DNA from: Flavipsychrobacter sp.
GTDB taxonomy: Bacteria > Bacteroidota > Bacteroidia > Chitinophagales > Chitinophagaceae
Direction: 5' to 3'
DNA: 64,000 bases
Assembly: GCA_016787265.1 (NCBI GenBank)
Contig: JAEUVF010000016.1
Span: 124,001-188,000, forward strand
Part shown: piece after piece, positions 42,371-51,177 of the stretch
How positions within the stretch are numbered: the first letter of the stretch is position 1
Layout: each line of letters starts with the position of its first letter
Notes under the pieces: model-generated
Databases searched by the model: none
The model's input: only the letters and a program-made list of their open reading frames with translations
Told to the model about the DNA's origin: nothing
Translations under genes and position numbers: made by a program

Positions 42371-42981
42371 TGAATTCGATCGCCCCTCACTGTTAGCTGC
42401 TGCATGATCACGGATTCGGCTTCCAACCATTCAGCCCAGCGGGTACGCACTTTTTCTTTATCAATGTAATGTTCAGCCAATTCTATAAAGAGTTTGTAAT
42501 GCCCGGCTTCGCTCTCCATAAAGCGACGATAAAATTTACGGAGATATTCATCCTGCAACCCCTCACTTAAACGCTTGAAACGCTCGCAGCTGCGGGCTTC
42601 GATCATGGCCATGGTTAGTAGTTTGTCGAGAAAGCGTTCTTCCGGGTGGCCATCTTTTTTCTGGAAATTCAACAGGTGATTTACGTATTCGTCTTTGCGT
42701 TGGCGACCCAATTGTTCCCCTCTTTTCTCCAGCTCCTGCAATACGAGGCGAAAATGCCCCCATTCCTCGGTAACGATGGGTGCCAGTTCTTTTACCATCC
42801 TGGTTTTCTCAGGGTAACGTTGTATGAGGCTGATACAGGTAGTGGCAGCTTTTTGTTCACAATAGGCGTGGTCAGTCAGAATATCCGCGATGGAGATAGC
42901 GGCGAGGTCAACCCACCTGGGATCCGTTGGTAGCTGAAGTCCAAGTATATTTTTTACTTCTGATGAAACAGGTGCATCCAT
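42367..42981 (-). CDS. miaE: tRNA 2-methylthio-N6-isopentenyladenosine-37 hydroxylase (MiaE-like)
   Basis: 204 residues of the MiaE family, a ferritin-like di-iron monooxygenase that hydroxylates the isopentenyl group at tRNA position 37. The iron-binding motifs are HAYCEQKAATTCISLI, IVTEEWGHFRLVLQEL (ExxH), MIEARSCERFK and ESEAGHYKLFIELAEHY. All four helices of the bundle are present. miaA and miaB are not in the window. Confidence 0.9.
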   Translation of the reverse strand: MDAPVSSEVKNILGLQLPTDPRWVDLAAISIADILTDHAYCEQKAATTCISLIQRYPEKTRMVKELAPIVTEEWGHFRLVLQELEKRGEQLGRQRKDEYVNHLLNFQKKDGHPEERFLDKLLTMAMIEARSCERFKRLSEGLQDEYLRKFYRRFMESEAGHYKLFIELAEHYIDKEKVRTRWAEWLEAESVIMQQLTVRGDRIH

Positions 42982-42996
42982 AATGGTGCAAAAGTC

Positions 42997-43089
42997 CTAT
43001 TTCATCAGCATCAAAACAAACAGTATCATGAATAAAATACCCAGATACAATTTTGGCCGGTAAGATGATATGACTGATCTTGTTTTCAT
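42997..43089 (-). CDS. Possible 30-residue single-helix membrane peptide upstream of miaE
   Basis: An ATG at 43087-43089 opens a 30-codon frame ending in TAG 15 bases before miaE. The peptide has a basic, polar start (MKTRSVISSYRPK) and a strongly hydrophobic second half (LYLGILFMILFVLML) ending in MK, i.e. one membrane helix with positive N-terminus. No named family is recognised. Codon use is unremarkable. It fits a real microprotein in shape, but short length means chance cannot be excluded. Confidence 0.4.
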   Translation of the reverse strand: MKTRSVISSYRPKLYLGILFMILFVLMLMK

Positions 43090-43181
43090 ATCTGTTTGAC
43101 ATGCAAAAAGACCGCCTGGTTTCATGATCGGTTGTTAAATAGAAATTAATATTATTTTTAAGCCACTTAACCTTGCGCGCT

Positions 43182-45644
43182 ATGAGGAGATACCTGAGTT
43201 TTGCCGCCGCGGCGCTTGCTACTATCGGACTTGTTTATACGCTGGACAGCCGGCAGCTACTGCCTGCCCCATTGGGCAAGCTGTTGAGTCCGCAGCATGG
43301 GATCTGGCAAAATGCGGAGCCTGCCAACCAGTCTTATAACCTGAGTCTGTCCTTCCCACAGTTATCAGAACCCGTCTCCGTTTATATTGATGAGCGATTG
43401 GTGCCACATTTGGTTGCTCAAAATGAGCCTGATCTCTATTTTGTCCAGGGATATCTGCATGCAAAATTTCGTCTTTGGCAAATGGAGTTCCAGACCCATG
43501 CAGCTGCCGGAAGGATTAGTGAAATCCTGGGTCCTGGTCCGGAGAACCGGATATTAAACTACGACCGAAGTATGCGTCGACTGGGAATGGTATATGCTGC
43601 AGAGCAATCTGTCAGGGAAGTAGAAAAATCTCCCGAATCCCTTTCCCAATACGAGGCCTATGCGAATGGCGTGAATGCATACATTGACCAGTTGACTATT
43701 TCCGAGCTTCCCATTGAATACAAGTTATTGGGATATTTTCCTGAAAAATGGTCGTTGCTGAAAACCGCACTTTTTCTCAAGTATATGAGTTATGATTTGG
43801 CCGGAGCTGAATCAGACCTGGAGTTTACCAATGCCAGGGCTAATTTTTCTCAAATGGATTATGAGCAACTCTATTATTTTTTGGCTGATTCGTTAAAGCC
43901 GGTAATTCCAAATACTACATTAAATCCTTATCCAACGGTACCTGCTGTAAACCTGGACCCACCTGCGGATGCGGATTCACTTTATTTTTCTTTTTTAAAC
44001 GGAGATACCATCAGCAATGTCCCTGATACCAAACCGAACCCTGAAAATGGAAGTAACAACTGGGCGGTTTCCGGTGCTAAAACTGCCTCCGGCCGCCCTA
44101 TTCTGGCAAATGATCCCCATCTGTCTCTGAACTTACCTGCACTCTGGTTTGAGATGCAACTTACCACACCGGAATTCAGTGCGTATGGAGTTACTTTCCC
44201 TGGTTCACCGAATGTAATCATCGGATTTAATGAACATATTTCCTTTGGTTTCACCAATGCTGGCAGGGATGTGAAGGATTATTATGAGATCAAATTCAAA
44301 GACGGTACCAAATCAGAATACTGGTTCAACGGTGAATGGAAAAAAGCAGAGAAGCGGGTAGAAATCATCCGCATAAAAGGAGAACCTGACCTGCTGGATA
44401 CGGTAAGTTATACCCTTTTTGGACCGGTTATGTATGATGAGAACTTTCGGGCGGATGACCAGGCCGAACAATATCTGGCTGTTCGGTGGAAGGCGCATGA
44501 TCCCAGCAATGATGGCCGTGCCTTTTATGAACTCAATCATGCTACAAACCTGGAAGAGTACAAGGCTGCCATTCAACATCTTACCTGTCCGGGTCAGAAC
44601 TGCATATTTGCTTCCAAAACAGGAGATATCGCATTGACACAACAGGGGGTATTTCCTGCTAAATGGCGCCGGCAGGGCGATTTCATCATGAAAGGAACAG
44701 ACAGTTCCTACATGTGGAGAGGCATGATACCAGTGGAGGAAAATCCCCGGATGATCAATCCGGAAAGATCCTATGTGAGCAGTGCGAATCAACTGTCGGT
44801 GGATGGATCCTACCCCTACTATACAGGAACTGAATTTCCAATCTACCGCGGTTATATGATCAACCGGCTGCTGGATTCGATGCAGGGAATCACCCCACAG
44901 CAGATGATGGAATTACAGATGAATGATTATGATGCAAAAGCGGAATTTGCCAAACCTATCCTGCTGCGTACCAATCCGGCCAGCTTAAATGAATCCGCCA
45001 GGAAGTATTTTGACCTTTTCCGGAATTGGGATCTCAGGAAATCCGCTGGGTCCGAAGGAGCCACGGTTTTTGAATTCTGGTGGCAGCAGTTGCAGCGATC
45101 TGTTTGGATGGATGAGTTTGAACAAACTGATCTGGCTATGCCCTGGCCATCCGAGTTTACCCTGGTCGAAAGTCTGAAACGGGATTCTGCATATTCTTTT
45201 GTTGACAATATTAATACCAGTCAGAAGGAGAGCCTGGAAGATCTGTTGTCTCAATCGCTCAACCTGGCTTCTGATACACTGGATAAAATGGCAGCGAAAA
45301 CCGGGTTGGCCTGGGAGAAAGTAAAAGCTACCCGGGTGAATCATTTGCTGAAAGTGATCACGCCCTTTAACAGGACCAATCTTCCAATCGGTGGTGGTAA
45401 AGGAGTAATCAATGCAACGGCTGCGGATCATGGACAGAGCTGGCGGATGGTGATCCATATGACAGATGATATTGAAGCGTATGGAATTTATCCGGGTGGA
45501 CAAAATGGAAATCCAGGCAGTAAATATTATGATGGTTTTGTGGATGACTGGGCTGCGGGTAAGCATTATCGTTTGCTATTCATGAAGCGGGGAGCAACAA
45601 GTGATCCACAGATAAAATGGACGATGGAATTCCGGAAAGGATAG
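43182..45644 (+). CDS. Penicillin acylase family protein (N-terminal nucleophile amidohydrolase)
   Basis: 820 residues from the ATG at 43182. A signal/anchor helix (about residues 5-22) precedes the alpha chain. Autoproteolytic maturation is expected before Ser291 in ENGSNNWAVSG, which becomes the catalytic N-terminal residue of the beta chain. Downstream LANDPHLSLNLPALWFEM and PGSPNVIIGFNEHISFGFTN are typical. The family cleaves amide bonds of penicillins, acyl-homoserine lactones and related amides; the substrate here is unknown. A small membrane protein and a DUF5686 gene follow closely. Confidence 0.92.
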   Translation: MRRYLSFAAAALATIGLVYTLDSRQLLPAPLGKLLSPQHGIWQNAEPANQSYNLSLSFPQLSEPVSVYIDERLVPHLVAQNEPDLYFVQGYLHAKFRLWQMEFQTHAAAGRISEILGPGPENRILNYDRSMRRLGMVYAAEQSVREVEKSPESLSQYEAYANGVNAYIDQLTISELPIEYKLLGYFPEKWSLLKTALFLKYMSYDLAGAESDLEFTNARANFSQMDYEQLYYFLADSLKPVIPNTTLNPYPTVPAVNLDPPADADSLYFSFLNGDTISNVPDTKPNPENGSNNWAVSGAKTASGRPILANDPHLSLNLPALWFEMQLTTPEFSAYGVTFPGSPNVIIGFNEHISFGFTNAGRDVKDYYEIKFKDGTKSEYWFNGEWKKAEKRVEIIRIKGEPDLLDTVSYTLFGPVMYDENFRADDQAEQYLAVRWKAHDPSNDGRAFYELNHATNLEEYKAAIQHLTCPGQNCIFASKTGDIALTQQGVFPAKWRRQGDFIMKGTDSSYMWRGMIPVEENPRMINPERSYVSSANQLSVDGSYPYYTGTEFPIYRGYMINRLLDSMQGITPQQMMELQMNDYDAKAEFAKPILLRTNPASLNESARKYFDLFRNWDLRKSAGSEGATVFEFWWQQLQRSVWMDEFEQTDLAMPWPSEFTLVESLKRDSAYSFVDNINTSQKESLEDLLSQSLNLASDTLDKMAAKTGLAWEKVKATRVNHLLKVITPFNRTNLPIGGGKGVINATAADHGQSWRMVIHMTDDIEAYGIYPGGQNGNPGSKYYDGFVDDWAAGKHYRLLFMKRGATSDPQIKWTMEFRKG

Positions 45645-45661
45645 ATCAAAACAACTTTAAC

Positions 45662-46006
45662 ATGAAATTTATCATCTCTACGATACTGACCGCGCTGTTA
45701 TGCTTTGTACTCGGACTATATTTACCCTGGTGGAGCATTGCGATAGGTGCTTTTATTGTTGCAATTGCTGTTCACCAGGCAGGATGGAAGGCATTTTTGT
45801 CGGGTTTTATCGCCCTTTTTCTCTTATGGTCTGGTCATGCCTGGCTGATTAGCGAAGCCAATGAAGGACTGCTGGCTAAGAAAATTTCTGTGTTAATACT
45901 GAACATAGAAAATCCTTTCCTGTTGATCCTGGTAACCGGATTGATTGGAGCCCTGGTAGCCGGGTTGGCAGCAGTTACCGGAAGCCTTGCCCGGAAGATC
46001 GTTTAA
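45662..46006 (+). CDS. Small four-helix membrane protein, function unknown
   Basis: 114 residues from the ATG at 45662; the longer frame from 45617 runs inside the penicillin acylase gene. Hydrophobic segments lie at about 5-22, 25-42, 46-65 and 84-108, with a hydrophobic end and RK near the C-terminus. No named family or motif is recognised. It starts 17 bases after the acylase stop and ends 2 bases before the DUF5686 gene, so all three are probably co-transcribed. Confidence 0.7.
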   Translation: MKFIISTILTALLCFVLGLYLPWWSIAIGAFIVAIAVHQAGWKAFLSGFIALFLLWSGHAWLISEANEGLLAKKISVLILNIENPFLLILVTGLIGALVAGLAAVTGSLARKIV

Positions 46007-46008
46007 GT

Positions 46009-48477
46009 ATGCAAAAAATTGGGTTGGTTTTTTTATTGCTCCTGCAGCAGGCATTGCTTCATGCAGGAATGGTAAGCGGATATGTACGGGATGAACAGGG
46101 AAAGCCGTTACCGTACGCATCGGTTTATGTCAAAAATGGACAGCAGGGTACTACCTCCGGCGTCAATGGATTTTTTCAATTGAATCTACCGGAAGGAAAG
46201 CTTACCCTGGTGGCGCAGCACGTGGGTTATACCCGACAGGAACAGGAAATATTTGTTCAGGCTGCAGCCATGCAAGTAAACTTTACCCTTGCCCTGCAGC
46301 AGGCCAGCCTGAAAGAAGTGGTGGTTAAACCGGGAGCGGAGGATCCTGCTTACGAAATTATCCGTAATGCCATTCGTAAAAGAAAAGAACATCTGGAAGA
46401 AATGAGTGGCTTTCAGTGTATGGTTTATACCAAGGAACAGCTGCAGTTGCGCGATTACCCTGCCAGATTTTTTGGGCAGAAAGTTGATTTTGAAGACGGG
46501 GATACCAGTAAGCGGAAAATTCTTTACCTGAGCGAAACGGTATCCAGGTATTCTGTTAAAGAAGCGGGTCTGGATAAGCTGGAAGTATTGTCTACAAGGG
46601 TAAGTGGAAACAGTAATTCTTTCGGACTAAGTCTGCCACGTATAATCAATTTTTATCAGAACAGCATTGTTGTACAGGGCTTGAACCAGCGTGGATTTAT
46701 AAGTCCGATTGCGAACAATGCGCTGTACTATTACAGGTACCAGTACGAAGGTAGTTTTTGGGAAGAAGGAAAGGAAATCAATCGTATAAAGGTGATCCCT
46801 AAACGAAAATATGAACCGGTATTTTCAGGTACGATTTTTATTACGGAAAATGACTGGCGCATACACAGTTTGCAACTGGAATTGCTGAAGACATCCCAAA
46901 TGGAAATTCTGGATACCCTGCAGGTAGAGCAACTTTATGCACCGTATGATACCAAACGCTGGGTGATCCGCAAACAGGTATTGTATCCGACTGTAAAACG
47001 ATTTGGCTTTGATGCCATTGGCAGTTCAGTAACGGTGTACACAGACTTTGACCTGGAACCTGGGTTTGCGCCTAAGCACTTCAACAATATCGTGATGAAA
47101 TACAATGAGGGGTCTAACCGGAAATCCGTTGAATATTGGGATTCTATCCGGCCCCTTCCATTGCAACCTGAGGAGATATTGGACTACAGGAGAAAAGATA
47201 GTTTGGAGCAGGCGCGTAAGGATCCCCGTTATCTTGATTCGCTGGATCGAATCCGAAACAAGGTTTCGATTGTGGCATTGGTATTGACCGGTGAGAACTT
47301 CAGTATACAGAAAAAGCGGGTGAGCATCAGTGTTAATCCAGTGATACAGTCGCTCAGCTTTAATACGGTTGAGGGATTAGCTGTTGCGGCATCCGGAGTT
47401 TGGACAAAACGACTGGATTCTCTGAATTCAGGGCGGTCCATCAGTATCAAACCAACCCTGCGTTATGGATTCAGTAACGGGCATTTCAATGGAAGGGTGC
47501 AGGGTGTTTATAATTTTGGGACCCGCAATGCATCCAGCCTGAGTTTCAGTGGTGGGAAGTATGTGTTTCAGTTTAACAATGAAGCTCCGGTAGGGCCACT
47601 GGTGAATAGTTTTGCCACCCTTATGAGGGAATTGAATTACATGAAACTGTATGAAGCCTGGTACGGTAAGATGCAATACAGAAAGGAATTAAACAATGGG
47701 TTTGTGGTGACCGGTGGTGTGCAGTTCCAGGATCGGTGGTCGTTGAATAATACGACCAATTACAAATGGAGAAACCTGAAAGACCGGGAATATACGCCGA
47801 ACCTGCCGGGTGATTTGATAGCTGCTCCAATGCAAGCACACCAGGCTTTTACAACCGAGTTGAATGTGAGCTGGAAGCCCGGATTACGATATGTAGAATT
47901 CCCGGATCGAAGGTTGAATCTGGGATCAAAATATCCTTCTATGTCACTCGGATTAACCAAGGGCTGGAAAGGTGTTTTTGGCTCGGATATAGATTATTTG
48001 AAATGGGAGAGCGGCATAAGGGATGAACTGAATCTGAAAATCGGCGGGATGTTTCAATATTCAGCAGCTGTGGGTGGTTTCCTTCAGCGAAATGCACTTC
48101 AGGTGCCGGACTTCAAACATTTTAACGGCAACCAGCTCATCTTTGCCTCACCTTATATGACCAGTTTTCAGGGATTACCGTACTACAAATTCAGCAATGC
48201 ATCCCGATTATGGATGGAAGGCCATGTAGAACATCACCTTAATGGCTTCCTGACCAATAAAATTCCCGGATTCCGTAAACTCAATTGGTTTCTGGTAGGA
48301 GGCGTAAATGCGCTTTGGCTGGATGGGAACCGTCATTATGGCGAGGTGCTGGTGGGCCTGGAAAACATCCTGAAAATCATACGGGTAGATATGGTCCTGA
48401 CATTTGACCAGGGAAAGTTTGCGGGTACTTATGGGCGGTTATCAATCCGGGGCTTTTCATTTGGCGCTACTGATTAA
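46009..48477 (+). CDS. DUF5686 outer-membrane protein with carboxypeptidase-regulatory-like domain
   Basis: 822 residues. A signal peptide (about 1-19) is followed by a carboxypeptidase-D-regulatory-like beta sandwich (about 22-105: VSGYVRDEQGKPLPYASVYV, TTSGVNGFFQLNLPEG), then DUF5686, which begins with EDPAYEIIRNAIRKRKEHLEE and ends in amphipathic strands of an outer-membrane barrel (final residue pattern FSFGATD). It resembles a TonB-dependent receptor without a plug. Function unknown. Confidence 0.85.
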   Translation: MQKIGLVFLLLLQQALLHAGMVSGYVRDEQGKPLPYASVYVKNGQQGTTSGVNGFFQLNLPEGKLTLVAQHVGYTRQEQEIFVQAAAMQVNFTLALQQASLKEVVVKPGAEDPAYEIIRNAIRKRKEHLEEMSGFQCMVYTKEQLQLRDYPARFFGQKVDFEDGDTSKRKILYLSETVSRYSVKEAGLDKLEVLSTRVSGNSNSFGLSLPRIINFYQNSIVVQGLNQRGFISPIANNALYYYRYQYEGSFWEEGKEINRIKVIPKRKYEPVFSGTIFITENDWRIHSLQLELLKTSQMEILDTLQVEQLYAPYDTKRWVIRKQVLYPTVKRFGFDAIGSSVTVYTDFDLEPGFAPKHFNNIVMKYNEGSNRKSVEYWDSIRPLPLQPEEILDYRRKDSLEQARKDPRYLDSLDRIRNKVSIVALVLTGENFSIQKKRVSISVNPVIQSLSFNTVEGLAVAASGVWTKRLDSLNSGRSISIKPTLRYGFSNGHFNGRVQGVYNFGTRNASSLSFSGGKYVFQFNNEAPVGPLVNSFATLMRELNYMKLYEAWYGKMQYRKELNNGFVVTGGVQFQDRWSLNNTTNYKWRNLKDREYTPNLPGDLIAAPMQAHQAFTTELNVSWKPGLRYVEFPDRRLNLGSKYPSMSLGLTKGWKGVFGSDIDYLKWESGIRDELNLKIGGMFQYSAAVGGFLQRNALQVPDFKHFNGNQLIFASPYMTSFQGLPYYKFSNASRLWMEGHVEHHLNGFLTNKIPGFRKLNWFLVGGVNALWLDGNRHYGEVLVGLENILKIIRVDMVLTFDQGKFAGTYGRLSIRGFSFGATD

Positions 48478-48490
48478 GACGTTATTTTCC

Positions 48491-48498
48491 TACCTTTG
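48491..48498 (+). promoter_or_regulatory. -7 promoter element of trhO
   Basis: TACCTTTG matches the consensus and is followed by CGGCG. It lies across the upstream start candidate at 48496, which rules that start out. Confidence 0.5.
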
Positions 48499-48552
48499 CG
48501 GCGCATTCGAAATTTTGTTCACCAGGCAAGTGTCCTAAAAATTTCAACTAAA

Positions 48553-49587
48553 ATGGCCGTATTACACAATCGTATCTCCCAGGAGGAGCTGAAACGTCGT
48601 TTGATGGAGGAAACCGAACCCAGGACCACCATTTCCTTTTACCAGTATTTTTTTATTGAGGATCCCCAGGCTTTCCGTGATCAGTTGTATTTGCATCTGA
48701 ACCAGTTGAAAGTGTTCGGAAGAATTTATGTGGCGCAGGAAGGAATCAATGCGCAGATCAGTGTACCGACGCCCCATTTTGAAGCTTTCCGGAATTATCT
48801 GTACAGTATTGAACCCTTAAACGGACTCCGGTTAAACATCGCCGTGGATGATGACGGGAAATCTTTTTGGGTGCTAAAAATTAAAGTGCGTGAAAAGATC
48901 GTCGCAGATGGAATAGAAGACCCTGCTTTTGATATGCGAAATAAAGGGCGATATGTTGATGCGGCAACTTTTAATCAGTTGACAGAGGATCCCAATACTA
49001 TTGTGGTGGACATGCGCAATCACTATGAATATGAAGTAGGACATTTTGAGCGGGCTATTGAAGTGCCCAGTGATACTTTCCGTGAACAATTACCCATGGC
49101 GGTGGATATGCTGAAAGAGGACAAGGAAAAGAATATTATTATGTATTGCACCGGCGGTATCCGTTGCGAAAAAGCCAGTGCCTACCTGTTGCATAAAGGA
49201 TTCAGGAATGTTTTTCACCTAGAGGGAGGAATCATACAATATGCAAACAAGGCAAAGGAGTTGGGGATCCCGAATAAATTCAAGGGGAAGAATTTTGTAT
49301 TTGACAACCGCCTCGGAGAGCGGATTACAGAAGAAATCATTGCTCGTTGTCATCAGTGTGGGGAACCGGCAGATGATCATACCAACTGTGCCAATGAGGG
49401 ATGTCATCTCCTGTTTATTCAGTGTAAAAAATGCGCTGAGAAATATGAGGGTTGTTGCAGTACGGAATGCCAGGAGGTGATCCATTTGCCACTGGAAGAG
49501 CAGAAGGCCTTACGCAAAGGCATAATCAAGGATCAGAACATCTTCAATAAATCCCGTGCACGCCTGCGACCACGGTTGAATTCCTGA
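48553..49587 (+). CDS. trhO: tRNA uridine-34 hydroxylase TrhO (rhodanese-domain protein, YceA)
   Basis: 344 residues from the ATG at 48553. An N-terminal acylphosphatase-like domain (YQYFFIEDPQAFRDQLYL, GRIYVAQEGINAQIS) precedes a rhodanese domain whose active loop is IIMYCTGGIRCEKAS with Cys199 and Cys205. TrhO makes 5-hydroxyuridine at tRNA position 34. The C-terminal ~70 residues carry a cysteine-rich cluster (CHQCGEPADDHTNCANEGC and CKKCAEKYEGCC) likely to bind zinc. A composite repeat starts just after the stop. Confidence 0.93.
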   Translation: MAVLHNRISQEELKRRLMEETEPRTTISFYQYFFIEDPQAFRDQLYLHLNQLKVFGRIYVAQEGINAQISVPTPHFEAFRNYLYSIEPLNGLRLNIAVDDDGKSFWVLKIKVREKIVADGIEDPAFDMRNKGRYVDAATFNQLTEDPNTIVVDMRNHYEYEVGHFERAIEVPSDTFREQLPMAVDMLKEDKEKNIIMYCTGGIRCEKASAYLLHKGFRNVFHLEGGIIQYANKAKELGIPNKFKGKNFVFDNRLGERITEEIIARCHQCGEPADDHTNCANEGCHLLFIQCKKCAEKYEGCCSTECQEVIHLPLEEQKALRKGIIKDQNIFNKSRARLRPRLNS

Positions 49588-49590
49588 CTT

Positions 49591-49626
49591 CACTCCGCCT
49601 TGGCGGATGCCACCGGTCGGGTGAGG
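49591..49626. repeat. Composite GC-rich repeat, left copy (CACTCCGCCTTGGCGG... CACCGGTCGGGTG)
   Basis: CCGCCTTGGCGG (49595-49606) is an inverted repeat, followed by CACCGGTCGGGTGAGG (49611-49626). Both parts recur in reverse orientation at 51067-51155, on the other side of the histidine kinase gene. Confidence 0.65.
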
Positions 49627-49648
49627 AAATCCAGGGGATCCCAAAATT

Positions 49649-49667
49649 CGTATGTACAATACATGCG
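49649..49667. promoter_or_regulatory. Imperfect palindrome CGTATGTA-CAA-TACATGCG upstream of the histidine kinase
   Basis: Eight-base arms with one mismatch (T-G) around CAA, 57 bases before the ATG at 49724. Size and position suit a dimeric regulator, but no partner is known. Confidence 0.3.
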
Positions 49668-49723
49668 ATTGAATCTCGTTTAATTACCGGCATCCTGTGC
49701 AAGACCGAATAAACCGCCGTGCC

Positions 49724-51061
49724 ATGATCAATTTGCTGTTGTTGAAATCAGGTTGGATTCAGAAAGACAAGGTAGAAAGTGCTGAAATAGCCGTAGATCC
49801 GTTGGAGATTCGCAAAATGCGCATCTTTAACCGGCTCAACTGGCTAGGCTTGTTAACCGGTTTGTGCCTTCCGGTGGCTGGAATGTTAAACAACGATCGG
49901 CTGCCTCTGGTAGCATGGATTGTTGCCTGTTCCCCGGCTTTTATCAGTGGGGCAGTTTTGCTGTTTAATAATTATGGCAAAACAACCACCGCCCTGATGA
50001 CCTATTTCACCTGTTACCCGGTGCTCAGTACCATGGTTTATGCCGCTGACCTGGATCTTGGAATTGAGTTATTCTTTGTGTTGTATGGGGTCCTCTCTGT
50101 ATTTTTTCTGCCCAAAATCTGGCAGGCGATCTTTTGTGGTGCCATTGCTGCAGTTTGTTATATTCTGGTTTATGTTTTGAAACGGGATTATTCCATACAG
50201 TTATTCACGATTAATTATCCGTTTTTCATCGTCAATCATTTACTGGCACTGTTCTTCATATTTTATGCATTGTACCTGATCAAAAAAGAAAATACCGGAT
50301 ACCAGCAGGAACTCCTTCAGTCCAATCAAAAATTACAGGCAAAGAAAAAACTGGTGGAGCAGCAATCGGCTCAGTTGAGTGATTTGAATACACTCAAGAA
50401 TAAATTGTTTTCGGTGATTGCACATGATCTTCGTACGCCCATGTATGCACTTAAAAACCTGTTTCGAAATATTGAACAGTATGATATGCCCGCAGAGGAA
50501 GTAAAGATGATGATCCCGGATATCAACCAGGAAATGCAGTTTACTACCAACCTGATGGAAAACCTGTTGCAATGGGCAAAAAGCCAGTTACAGGCCGCGG
50601 CGGCGCATCCGGAAGAATTGAACCTGGCAATGCTGACGCAGGAAGTGGTGGGACAGGTGCGCCTGCAGGCATCCGGGAAATCCATCCAGGTAAAAAATCG
50701 GTTACAGGAAAATAAGCTGGTGTGGGCGGATAAGGATATGACTCAACTGGTGCTGCGCAACCTGGTTACCAATGCATTGAAATTCACACCGGAAAACGGC
50801 CAGGTGGAAATCGGCTCCAGGGAACTGGACAGCCATATAGAAGTATATGTAAAAGACAATGGAGCCGGCATGTCTGCCGAAACCATTTCCAAACTCCAGG
50901 AAAATGCCTTTTTCACTACCCAGGGCACCAATAAGGAAGCCGGAACCGGTATCGGCCTGATGTTATGTCGGGAATACCTGCACCGAAATGGTGGCTGGCT
51001 CACCATCCATTCTGAAGAGGGCCAGGGGAGTGAGTTCTGCTTCACCCTTCCCAAACGCTGA
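49724..51061 (+). CDS. Membrane sensor histidine kinase, orphan
   Basis: 445 residues from the ATG at 49724 (a GTG at 49697 is the alternative). About six membrane helices lie between residues ~35 and ~185, followed by a coiled coil (QELLQSNQKLQAKKKLVEQQ). The kinase core has the H box (FSVIAHDLRTPMYALKN), N box (LVTNALKFTPENG), G1 (VKDNGAGMS) and G2 (GTGIGLMLCREYL). No response regulator is nearby. The gene is enclosed by inverted copies of a GC-rich repeat. Confidence 0.88.
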   Translation: MINLLLLKSGWIQKDKVESAEIAVDPLEIRKMRIFNRLNWLGLLTGLCLPVAGMLNNDRLPLVAWIVACSPAFISGAVLLFNNYGKTTTALMTYFTCYPVLSTMVYAADLDLGIELFFVLYGVLSVFFLPKIWQAIFCGAIAAVCYILVYVLKRDYSIQLFTINYPFFIVNHLLALFFIFYALYLIKKENTGYQQELLQSNQKLQAKKKLVEQQSAQLSDLNTLKNKLFSVIAHDLRTPMYALKNLFRNIEQYDMPAEEVKMMIPDINQEMQFTTNLMENLLQWAKSQLQAAAAHPEELNLAMLTQEVVGQVRLQASGKSIQVKNRLQENKLVWADKDMTQLVLRNLVTNALKFTPENGQVEIGSRELDSHIEVYVKDNGAGMSAETISKLQENAFFTTQGTNKEAGTGIGLMLCREYLHRNGGWLTIHSEEGQGSEFCFTLPKR

Positions 51062-51066
51062 ATTAC

Positions 51067-51155
51067 CCACCCGACCGGTGCCACCCGACCGGTGCCACCC
51101 GACCGGTGCCACCCGACCGGTGACCCGACCGGTGACCCGACAAGCCGGAGTGAGG
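51067..51155. repeat. Tandem CCACCCGACCGGTG array and composite repeat, right copy
   Basis: Four perfect 14-base units (51067-51080, 51081-51094, 51095-51108, 51109-51122), then a 12-base unit (51123-51134) and a degenerate end (CAAGCCGGAGTGAGG, 51141-51155). In reverse complement the order matches the left copy at 49591-49626. Each unit contains the palindrome ACCGGT. It lies between the kinase stop and the mutS2 promoter. Confidence 0.8.
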
Positions 51156-51163
51156 GAAATCGT

Positions 51164-51171
51164 TAACTTTG
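51164..51171 (+). promoter_or_regulatory. -7 promoter element of mutS2
   Basis: TAACTTTG matches TAnnTTTG and is followed by CGGC. It ends 6 nt before the ATG at 51178, predicting a leaderless message, and sits just after the tandem repeat. Confidence 0.55.
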
Positions 51172-51177
51172 CGGCCT

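Noticed and set aside
44985..45566. 193-codon antisense frame within the penicillin acylase gene
   Set aside because: Shadow of a well-supported gene; no family signature, promoter or plausible composition.
51067..51134. Possible CRISPR array from regular repeats
   Set aside because: Units are 12-14 bases, directly adjacent with no spacers, and no cas genes are present.
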